Of a DNA stretch of 64,000 bases, positions 57,541 through 64,000 are shown piece by piece; the first letter of the stretch is position 1, and every line of letters begins with the position of its first letter. The notes beneath the pieces are model-generated. The model ran no database searches, had not been told where the DNA came from, and was given only the letters and a program-made list of their open reading frames with translations. This DNA comes from DATBSL01 sp964561785 (GTDB taxonomy: Bacteria; Acidobacteriota; Vicinamibacteria; Fen-336), in contig CAZLRF010000007.1 in NCBI GenBank assembly GCA_964561785.1, positions 50,740 through 114,739 on the forward strand, written 5' to 3'. The position numbers were made by a program, and so were the translations under genes.

Positions 57541-59073
57541 ATGCTGCCCGCCCTGCTCGCACTCGCGCTCCAGGCGGGCCCCGCGCAGCCGGGCGTGGGC
57601 GTTCCCTCCCCGCCGCCCCCGGGCGAGGGGCCGGTCATCCTCTTCCTCGTCGACAACTCGGCCTCGCTTCCCCCCCTCGACCCCGAGGAGAAGCGCCTCA
57701 CCGCGCTCGAGCGGATGTTCTCCTTTCTCAAGGGCCACCGCTACCGGCTCGTCCTGTTCGGGGGAAAGTCGGAGATCGCGGTCGACGACGTCACGCGCTA
57801 CCGCAACGACGGGCAGTGGACCGACTTCTACCACGCCTTCGCGACGGCGCGGCGCCTCGCCGCGGGCTACCCGCGCGGCACGGACGTGCGCATGGTGCTC
57901 CTCACCGACGCGATCGTCGACCCCGACCCCGCGGACTGGCCCGACGTGCCACCGGGGTGGGACGCGAGGACGCACTCCGCCCGCAAGACGGTGGAGCTGC
58001 TCGGCGAGATGCGGATCCCGCTCTACGTCATCCTCGTCGGCCGGCCCCCGGGGGAGGTGGCGGGGCGCGACCGCGAGCAGTCGCCCGGCTTCGTCCTCGA
58101 CATGGTGCAGGCCGCGAACGGCGCCGCGGCCGCCCCGCTCGCCCAGACGCTCGCCGCGTTCTTCCAGGACGACGGCCTTCTCCTGCGCAAGTTCGTCTAC
58201 CGGGTGGCGCCCCACGAGGGGCTCGCGAAGATCGAGCCGGTCGTGAGGCGCATCGCCGCCCCACCCCGCGCGGGGATCGAGCTGAGGATCTTCCTGTGGT
58301 TCGTGCTGCCGCTCCTCCTCATCCTGGTCGCCCTGCTCGGCCTGCTCGTGCGCTCGTTTCCCGGGCCGGGGGACCTCGAGATCCTCGAGCTGTCCCTCGC
58401 CCACCCGGTGCACGTGGCGGTCGACCGCATCCACCGCGCCCCCGACGGCACGTGGTCCACCCAGGGGCTGAGCCTCGCCGCCGACGCCCGCAGCGCCGCC
58501 GCGACGTTCACCCTCCAGGGGGGAGGGATCGATCTCACGGGCGCGGGTCTCGACACCTCCGGGCTCGACCCGCGCGACGCGGCGCTGCTGCCCCTCGACC
58601 TCGACGCGATGCGCCGCGCCCTCGAAACGGCCACCGACGCCGGCTCGCGGGAGGACAAGATCCACGCGCTGAACCTCGATTACGCGGCCCGCAGCCTCGC
58701 CCCCGCGGAGGCGGAGCGGCTGCTCACCCGCCCGGTCGCGGAGCGCGCGGGGATCCCCGCGGTGGACTTCGTGCGGGCCAAGGCCCACCTCGCCTTCGAC
58801 GATGCCCTGCGGCGGCGGCTCCTCGAGCCCCGAGTCCTCGTGGTCACCTACGGCAAGAACGCCGCCCGCCGCGAGATCGCGAAGGGCGCCGTCCTGGGGA
58901 TCGGCGGCTACGGCTTCCTCGTCCGGGAGATCGACGCGGGGGGGCGCAAGGACGCGCGGGTCGTTCTCTACTACGACCGCGTGCCGTCGCTCCTCGGGCT
59001 CAAGACGATCCTCCCCGACGTCTTCCAGCGCGCGTTCCGCTTCCGGCGGAGCCGCCAGCGCGTGGTGAGCTGA
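57541..59073 (+). CDS. Membrane protein with von Willebrand factor A domain
   Basis: A 510-residue protein with a short signal sequence (about 1-15), then a vWA domain whose MIDAS begins FLVDNSASLP (Asp38, Ser40, Ser42) and continues to about residue 215 (TDVRMVLLTDAIVDPD, IPLYVILVGRPPG). A transmembrane segment lies at about 245-268 (LRIFLWFVLPLLLILVALLG). Residues 275-510 form a cytoplasmic region of unknown fold. It resembles BatA/BatB-type vWA proteins in general plan but not closely. It heads a plus-strand group with PilZ, GT2 and HEAT-cyclophilin genes. Confidence 0.78.
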   Translation: MLPALLALALQAGPAQPGVGVPSPPPPGEGPVILFLVDNSASLPPLDPEEKRLTALERMFSFLKGHRYRLVLFGGKSEIAVDDVTRYRNDGQWTDFYHAFATARRLAAGYPRGTDVRMVLLTDAIVDPDPADWPDVPPGWDARTHSARKTVELLGEMRIPLYVILVGRPPGEVAGRDREQSPGFVLDMVQAANGAAAAPLAQTLAAFFQDDGLLLRKFVYRVAPHEGLAKIEPVVRRIAAPPRAGIELRIFLWFVLPLLLILVALLGLLVRSFPGPGDLEILELSLAHPVHVAVDRIHRAPDGTWSTQGLSLAADARSAAATFTLQGGGIDLTGAGLDTSGLDPRDAALLPLDLDAMRRALETATDAGSREDKIHALNLDYAARSLAPAEAERLLTRPVAERAGIPAVDFVRAKAHLAFDDALRRRLLEPRVLVVTYGKNAARREIAKGAVLGIGGYGFLVREIDAGGRKDARVVLYYDRVPSLLGLKTILPDVFQRAFRFRRSRQRVVS

Positions 59074-59078
59074 GGGCG

Positions 59079-60011
59079 ATGCCACGCCGGATCCTGGTCG
59101 CGGGGCTCGACGCGCGGGAGCTGCGGCTCGAGGTGCGCTTCCTCCAGCGCGAGCCGGAGCTCGTGGTCGAAGCCGACTCCGCCCGGGCCCTGCTCGACGC
59201 GCTCCTGGCGGAGGGGGCCGCGCTCGTGGTCCTCGGCCCCCGCCTGCCCGACATCCCCCTCGTCGAGGCCATCCAGCGCATCCGCGAGGGACCGGCCGGC
59301 CGGCGCGTCTCGCTGCTCGCCGTGATCCCCGCGACCGAACCGGTCGGGACCGAGGGCGTCGTGCTCGGGGCGGGGGCGAACGCGGTCCTGCGCCGCCCGC
59401 TCGACCGCTGGGTCCTCGAGAGCTGGGCGGCCAAGCTGCTCGAGGTGCCGCGCCGGGTGCAGGCCCGCATCCCCGTCCACGTGCAGGTCGTGGGCAGCCG
59501 CCGCAGCGCCCCCGGCGAGCACTTCTACGGCCTCAGCCGCAACCTGTGCGTCCACGGGATGCTCCTCGCGAGCCCGGTGCGGATCGAGGCCGAGGACCTC
59601 GACCTCGAGATCGACCTGCCCGAGCCCGAGGGGCGCGTGCGCGTCCTCGGGAGGATCGTGCGCGAGGCGCCCGAGGTGGGTTGGCCCTACATGGGCTACG
59701 GGATCGAGTTCCTCTTCCTCCCCGAGGCGGGGCAGAGGGCGATCGACCGGATGGTGCGGCGCGAGGCGTCGCTCGAGCCGGTCCCGTCGTTGTGGCCGGC
59801 GGGCGCCATCCACTCGACGGTGCGCCGGGACGACTGGATCTGGGAGATCTCGGAGCCCGCCCGCACGGACGAGGGCTTCCTGGTGGAGATCCGTCGGGCC
59901 CCGCGCGAGGGCTGGCGGCCGGGGGCGGCGGCGCCGGTGTCCGTGGTGGAAGGGCCCGACGCCGCCGCGGCGATCGAGGGGGCGCGCGAGTTCGTGCGCC
60001 GCCACGGCTGA
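59079..60011 (+). CDS. Degenerate receiver-PilZ protein
   Basis: A 310-residue cytosolic protein. Residues 1-115 have a response-regulator fold, but the usual phospho-acceptor Asp is Gly53 (ALVVLGPRLPD), so it cannot be phosphorylated there. Residues 122-225 are a PilZ domain, the c-di-GMP binding fold: the Arg-rich VPRRVQAR region is followed by NLCVHGM, where the second motif [D/N]xSxxG has Cys157 in place of Ser. Residues 230-310 are an unrecognised domain with Trp-rich sequences (RRDDWIWEISEPARTDEGF). It is five bases after the vWA gene. Confidence 0.75.
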   Translation: MPRRILVAGLDARELRLEVRFLQREPELVVEADSARALLDALLAEGAALVVLGPRLPDIPLVEAIQRIREGPAGRRVSLLAVIPATEPVGTEGVVLGAGANAVLRRPLDRWVLESWAAKLLEVPRRVQARIPVHVQVVGSRRSAPGEHFYGLSRNLCVHGMLLASPVRIEAEDLDLEIDLPEPEGRVRVLGRIVREAPEVGWPYMGYGIEFLFLPEAGQRAIDRMVRREASLEPVPSLWPAGAIHSTVRRDDWIWEISEPARTDEGFLVEIRRAPREGWRPGAAAPVSVVEGPDAAAAIEGAREFVRRHG

Positions 60012-60015
60012 AGCG

Positions 60016-61026
60016 GTGCCCCGGGTCAGCGTGCTCCTGCCGGTGCGCGACGCGGCGGCGACGCTCGGCGCCTGCCTCGACTCGCTGGCCGGGCAGACCC
60101 TCGCCGACCACGAGGTGATCGCGGTCGACGACGGCTCGCGCGACGGAGGCGGCGCGACGCTCGACGCGCGGGCCCGCGAGGATCCGCGGCTCCTCGTCCT
60201 CCACTCGCCCCCCCGCGGCCTCGTGGCCGCCCTCCAGGCGGCGCTCGCGCGGGCCCGGGCCCCGATCGTCGCGCGCATGGACGCGGACGACGTCTCGCAC
60301 CCCGACCGCCTGCGCCAGCAGGTCGAGCGGCTCGAGCGCGACCGCTCGGTCGACGTGCTCGGCTCGCGCGTCCGCCTCGTGGGCCCCGGGGACGGGCCCC
60401 CCGGAGAAGGCATGAAGGCCTACGTCGAGTGGCAGAACGCGCTCCTCGACCACGACGCGATCGCCCGCGACCGATTCGTGGAGTCGCCGCTCGTGCACCC
60501 CTCGGTCGCGATGCGCACGAGCGCTCTCGCGGGCCTCGGGGGCTGGCGCGAGACGGGCGGCCCCGAGGACTACGACCTGTGGCTGCGGGCCTTCGACGCC
60601 GGGCTGCGCTTCGCCAAGCTCGAGGAGGAGCTCGTCGAGTGGCGGGACTCCCCCGGGCGGCTGACCCGCACCGACCCGCGCTACGCCCCGCCGCGCTTCC
60701 TGGCGCGCAAGCTCGAGGCGCTCGCCCGCGGGCCCCTCGCGGGGGGCCGCGGGGTCGTCCTGTGGGGAGCGGGGCCGCTCGGCAAGGCCTGGTCGCGCGC
60801 CCTGCGCGGCGCGGGCCACGCGATCGAGGCCTTCGTCGAGGTCGACCCCGCGCGGATCGGGACCACGCTGCACGGTGCGCCGGTGGTGGCGGTGGCGGAC
60901 GCGGCGAGGCTGCGCGGAGCGCTGCACCTCGCCGCGGTCGGACAGAGAGGGGCGCGCGAGCGCATCCGCGCGGAGGCGGCGCGGCTCGGCCTCGAGGACG
61001 GCCGCGACCTCTTCGCGGTCGCCTGA
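60016..61026 (+). CDS. GT2 glycosyltransferase with C-terminal Rossmann-like domain
   Basis: A 336-residue protein. Residues 1-230 are a GT2 domain with RVSVLLPVRDAAATL, EVIAVDDGSRDGG, ARMDADDVSHPDRL (DxD) and GGPEDYDLWLR. Residues 245-336 form a dinucleotide-binding-like unit (GVVLWGAGPLGKAWSRALRGAG, then PVVAVADAARLRG). Combined GT2 and Rossmann units occur in some glycosyltransferases with sugar-modifying tails, but the role here is unknown. The GTG start is four bases after the PilZ gene. It lies apart from the main polysaccharide locus. Confidence 0.85.
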   Translation: MPRVSVLLPVRDAAATLGACLDSLAGQTLADHEVIAVDDGSRDGGGATLDARAREDPRLLVLHSPPRGLVAALQAALARARAPIVARMDADDVSHPDRLRQQVERLERDRSVDVLGSRVRLVGPGDGPPGEGMKAYVEWQNALLDHDAIARDRFVESPLVHPSVAMRTSALAGLGGWRETGGPEDYDLWLRAFDAGLRFAKLEEELVEWRDSPGRLTRTDPRYAPPRFLARKLEALARGPLAGGRGVVLWGAGPLGKAWSRALRGAGHAIEAFVEVDPARIGTTLHGAPVVAVADAARLRGALHLAAVGQRGARERIRAEAARLGLEDGRDLFAVA

Positions 61027-61051
61027 GGGCGAGCGTCGCCGGGCGGCCCGC

Positions 61052-61057
61052 TATAAT
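61052..61057 (+). promoter_or_regulatory. -10 box of leaderless HEAT-cyclophilin transcript
   Basis: TATAAT ends 6 bases before the ATG at 61064, the same spacing as for ychF. Leader of zero or one base is predicted. No -35 box is recognisable. Confidence 0.6.
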
Positions 61058-61063
61058 CGGTCC

Positions 61064-63112
61064 ATGGTGGGACGGACGCCGATCCTCGCCGCCCTCGCCG
61101 CCCTCGCCGCCGTGCCCGCTCCCGCCGCGAAGACGGAGGCCCCGCCCCCGCCGTCCCGGCTCGAGGTCCTCGGCCGCACCCTCGCCCTCGAGGACGCCCG
61201 CTCGGCGGGCGGGGGCGAGCTCGAGCAGCAGCTGCGACACAGGGACGCCGGCGTGCGTCGCCGCGCCGCCCTCGCCGCCGGCCGCGTGGGCGACCCTTCG
61301 CTCGTCCCCGCGCTCGTCGACCTCATGAACGACGCCGAGGTGGAGGTGCGTCGCGTGGCGGCCTTCGCGCTCGGGCTCGCAGGCGACCCGCGCGCCGCGG
61401 ACCGCCTCCTCGCCGCCCTCGCCGACCCGGACGCAGCGGTGCGCGGCCGCTCTGCGGAGGCGCTCTCGCGGATCGGCGACCCGCGCGCCGCGGCCGCGAT
61501 CGCCCGCTCCCTCGTCGACTCGCTCCCGAAGACGATCACCCGCATGACCGTGAGGGGCGACGATCCCGGGAGCGCCGACGACACCTGGGCGGAGCAGCGG
61601 CTCGCGCTGTTCGCCCTCGCTCGCCTGCGCGACGCGGGCGCCGCGCGCCTGGCCCTCCTCGACGCCGCGCGACCGCGCTTCGACTGGTGGGCGGCCACGT
61701 GGGTGGCGATGCGCCTCGCGAGCGAGGAGCTGCGTCCCGTCCTCGTCGAGGCGCTTCAGTCCTCCGACCCTCTCTCGCGCGCGCTCGGCGCCCGCGGCCT
61801 CGGCGCCCTCGCCGACGCCTCCGCGGTGCCGCTCCTCCTCCCCCTCCTCCGCGACCCCGACGAGGGCGTGGTCGTCCACGGCCTGCGCGCGCTCGGTGCG
61901 CTCGGCGACCCGCGAGGCACCCCGGCGGTCGCCGCGGCCCTGCAGTCGCAGAGCGACGTCGTGCGCCGGGAGGCCCTCCTCGCGCTCGCCGCGCTGCCGG
62001 CCGAACCCGCGCTGCGCCCCCGGCTCGTGGCCCTCGTCGGCGACCGCAGCCCGTGGGTCCGGGCCGCCGCCCTCGCCGCCCTCGCGCGGGCGGACCGCGG
62101 CGAGCTCGCGCTCGTGCTCTCCGGACTCGATCCCGACCCCGTCTGGTGGGTCCGCGCGGCCCTGGCCGGGGCCCTCGGGGGCGTGGGCGACGAGATGGGC
62201 GTGGGCGTCCTGCACGCGATGCTCCGGGACGAGGACCCGCGCGTCCTGCCCGCGGTCCTCGACGGCCTGCGCCGCGCGCGGGGAAGGGACGCGCTCGACA
62301 CGCTCGCGCGCCACCTCGAGCACGCCGACCTCGGCGTGAGGGTGGGCGCGGCGGACGCGATCGCCGCGCTGGGCGCGGTCTCCGCCTCGCCCGCCCTCGC
62401 CGCGGCGTGGCGCCGCGGCCTCGCCGACGGCCCCGGGGAGCTCGAGGCCCGGCTCGCCGCGGTGCGGGCCCTCGCCGTGCAGGCCGACGACGTCGCCCGC
62501 TCCGCCCTCGCCGAGGCGGCGCGGGAGGATCCCTCGCGCGCCGTGCGCGCACAGGCCCTCTCTCTGCTCGCCCGGCTCTCCGGCCCGGCGGGGGAGGCGG
62601 GCCCGGAGAAGGTGCGCCGCCCGGCCCTCGACTACCGCGAGGCGATGGCCCCCTACGCGCCGCGCCCGGGGGTGGCCCTCTACACCCCCCGCGTGTTCCT
62701 CCACACGCGCCACGGTGCGATCGAGATCCACCTCGACGTCGTGGAGGCCCCGCTCACCGCCGCGTCGTTCGTGGACCTCGCGCGCGCGGGCTTCTACGAC
62801 GGGGTCGTCTTCCACCGCGTGGAGCCGACGTTCGTGGTGCAGGCGGGTTGCCCGCGGGGCGACGGCAACGGCGGTCCCGGCCGCGCCCTGCGCGACGAGA
62901 TCACCCGCCGGCCCTACGGCCGGGGCGCGGTGGGGATGGCTCTGTCCGGCCGGGACACCGGCGGCAGCCAGTTCTTCGTGACCCTCTCCCCCCAGCCCCA
63001 CCTCGACGGCGCGTACACGCTGTTCGGGCAGGTGGTGAGGGGCCTCGACGTCGTCGAACGCATCCGCCCCGGCGACGCCATCGAGCGCGTCGAGGTGTGG
63101 ACCGGGGAGTGA
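61064..63112 (+). CDS. HEAT-repeat protein fused to cyclophilin-type peptidyl-prolyl isomerase
   Basis: A 682-residue protein with a signal peptide (about 1-22, APAAK). Residues about 45-520 are a solenoid of HEAT/PBS-lyase-type repeats (VRRRAALAAGRVGDPSLVPALVDLMND, VRRVAAFALGLAGDPRAADRLLAAL and many more). Residues about 545-680 are a cyclophilin: TRHGAIEIHLDVVEAPLTAASF, FHRVEPTFVVQAG (catalytic Arg), GGSQFFVTLSPQPHLDGAYTLFG. The catalytic set appears intact. Exported location and architecture suggest a periplasmic scaffold/foldase for particular clients; that is inference. Confidence 0.85.
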   Translation: MVGRTPILAALAALAAVPAPAAKTEAPPPPSRLEVLGRTLALEDARSAGGGELEQQLRHRDAGVRRRAALAAGRVGDPSLVPALVDLMNDAEVEVRRVAAFALGLAGDPRAADRLLAALADPDAAVRGRSAEALSRIGDPRAAAAIARSLVDSLPKTITRMTVRGDDPGSADDTWAEQRLALFALARLRDAGAARLALLDAARPRFDWWAATWVAMRLASEELRPVLVEALQSSDPLSRALGARGLGALADASAVPLLLPLLRDPDEGVVVHGLRALGALGDPRGTPAVAAALQSQSDVVRREALLALAALPAEPALRPRLVALVGDRSPWVRAAALAALARADRGELALVLSGLDPDPVWWVRAALAGALGGVGDEMGVGVLHAMLRDEDPRVLPAVLDGLRRARGRDALDTLARHLEHADLGVRVGAADAIAALGAVSASPALAAAWRRGLADGPGELEARLAAVRALAVQADDVARSALAEAAREDPSRAVRAQALSLLARLSGPAGEAGPEKVRRPALDYREAMAPYAPRPGVALYTPRVFLHTRHGAIEIHLDVVEAPLTAASFVDLARAGFYDGVVFHRVEPTFVVQAGCPRGDGNGGPGRALRDEITRRPYGRGAVGMALSGRDTGGSQFFVTLSPQPHLDGAYTLFGQVVRGLDVVERIRPGDAIERVEVWTGE

Positions 63113-63116
63113 GGCC

Positions 63117-63962
63117 GTGGCGCGCGGCGTGCGCCTCGTGGCCCTCGACATCGACGGCACGCTCCTGCGGAGCGACCGGACGATCTCGCCGCGCACCCGG
63201 GCCGCGGTCGAGCGGGCGCGGGCCCTCGGGGTGCGGGTCGTCCTCGTCACCGGCCGGCGCCACCCTTCGGCCCGCCGGGTCGCCGAGGACCTCGGGGGCG
63301 AGGTCCCCCTCGTCCTGCACAACGGGGCGCTCGTGATCGAGGACGGAGCGGTCCTGCGCTGCCTCCCCCTCCCCCGGCCCACGGCCCGCCGCGTGATCGA
63401 GGCCGGCCGCTCTGCTGGATCCGAGCCCGTCCTCCACTGCGGCGCCGCGGGCGAGGGGTGGCTCCTCGTGGACGCCGCCGCCCGCCCCTCGGGGCTCGTC
63501 TCGTACTACCTGGAGCGGGCGAAGGCGGAGGTGCGACTCGTGCCGGACCTCGTCGCCGCGCTCGAGACCGAGGAGCCCCTGCAGGTGATGTTCGGCGGGT
63601 CCCGGGGGGAGATGGACGCGCTCGCCCCCCGCGTCGCGACGAGGCTGGGCGCCGACGCGCGCATCGAGCGCACGGTCTACCCCGCGACGGGCGTCGTGCT
63701 CCTCGACGTCCTCCACCCGGCCGTGGGCAAGGCGGGCGCCCTCGCGTTCCTGCAGGAGCGCTGGCGGATCGCCGCCTCCGAGACGCTCGCGATCGGGGAC
63801 AACTGGAACGACCGGGAGATGCTGGAGCGGGCGGGCCACGGTTTCGTGATGGGCAACGCCGACCCCGAGCTGCTCGCCCTCGGCCTGCCCGCCCTTCCCT
63901 CGAACGACGAGGACGGCGTCGCGCGGGCCATCGAGGAGCTCGTCCTCGCCTCGCCCGCCTGA
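63117..63962 (+). CDS. Cof-type HAD-IIB hydrolase (sugar-phosphatase-like)
   Basis: A 281-residue HAD phosphatase of the Cof family: DIDGTLLRSDRTISPRT (nucleophile and acid Asp), VLVTGRRHPSARR, Lys in VGKAGALAFLQERW, and GDNWNDREMLERAGHGFVMGNAD (metal site). The cap domain spans about 85-190. Family members act on sugar phosphates and phosphorylated cofactors; the substrate is unknown. GTG start four bases after the HEAT-cyclophilin gene. The last 38 bases of the window (63963-64000) hold nothing I can identify. Confidence 0.92.
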   Translation: MARGVRLVALDIDGTLLRSDRTISPRTRAAVERARALGVRVVLVTGRRHPSARRVAEDLGGEVPLVLHNGALVIEDGAVLRCLPLPRPTARRVIEAGRSAGSEPVLHCGAAGEGWLLVDAAARPSGLVSYYLERAKAEVRLVPDLVAALETEEPLQVMFGGSRGEMDALAPRVATRLGADARIERTVYPATGVVLLDVLHPAVGKAGALAFLQERWRIAASETLAIGDNWNDREMLERAGHGFVMGNADPELLALGLPALPSNDEDGVARAIEELVLASPA

Positions 63963-64000
63963 GGGGCCCCCGCGGGGAACCACGGGGCGCCCCAAAAAAG

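Noticed and set aside
63963..64000. Bases after the HAD gene
   Set aside because: A GC-rich tail and a short A-run with no assignable feature; it is too short to call a terminator.

Overview
The window is a dense piece of a high-GC (clearly above 70% by eye) Gram-negative chromosome with about sixty protein genes, almost no intergenic space, and no rRNA, tRNA, CRISPR array, insertion sequence or phage gene that I can see. An outer membrane is certain: there is lpxC (lipid A), an Omp85/TamA-type barrel with a TamB/AsmA-type partner, a SurA-like chaperone, lipoproteins and a metalloprotease tethered to its own beta-barrel. Gene order (dprA-trmFO-xerC-hslV-hslU; rplU-rpmA-obgE-nadD-rsfS followed by a sigma-54-type AAA+ protein) and the protease-propeller-barrel protein suggest Acidobacteriota or a related deep Gram-negative lineage. 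That placement is inference.

Layout. 1-1485 (-): TPR protein, an acetyltransferase-only GlmU homologue and the start of glmS (amino-sugar supply). 1574-5470 (+): uvrA and lpxC. 5467-7146 (-): ECF sigma factor, STAS protein, small unknown protein and DUF1573 protein, all overlapping. 7247-12748 (-): a nine-gene run from rplU and rpmA through obgE, nadD, rsfS, an unusual sigma-54-activator-like ATPase, a DksA-like protein and comF to an S1/P1-nuclease-like exported protein. 12954-17036 (-): TPR protein, lipoprotein and a 986-residue protease/propeller/barrel. 17223-20528 (+): dprA, trmFO, xerC. 20601-22794 (+): ECF sigma factor, zinc anti-sigma factor and an exported protein.

23193-38693 (+) reads as one 15.5-kb run: hslVU, an Fn3 lipoprotein, an FAH-family enzyme, a transaldolase-type aldolase, an FmdB zinc ribbon, a three-subunit biotin-dependent acyl-CoA carboxylase, then TamB-like, TamA/BamA-like and SurA-like genes. 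38657-52811 is a surface-polysaccharide locus, mostly on the minus strand: polyprenyl-phosphate-type and GT4 glycosyltransferases, a UDP-sugar dehydrogenase, a DegT aminotransferase, a sugar epimerase, a NeuB-like protein stripped of its active site, two methyltransferases and a sugar kinase fused to a nucleotidyltransferase. A YfhO-type membrane protein (52863-55460) may be the acceptor-side transferase. 55512-63962 holds ychF facing a (+) group of von Willebrand A, degenerate receiver-PilZ, glycosyltransferase, HEAT-cyclophilin fusion and HAD phosphatase genes.

Expression signals are unusually readable. Four promoters have a TTG-type -35 box exactly 18 bp from a TAnnnT -10 box and drive genes with ribosome binding sites. 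A second set has a strong TATAAT-like -10 box only 5-11 bp before the start codon, with no recognisable -35 box, and predicts leaderless or near-leaderless mRNAs. Most operon-internal genes overlap their upstream neighbour by ATGA, GTGA or TTGA, implying translational coupling.
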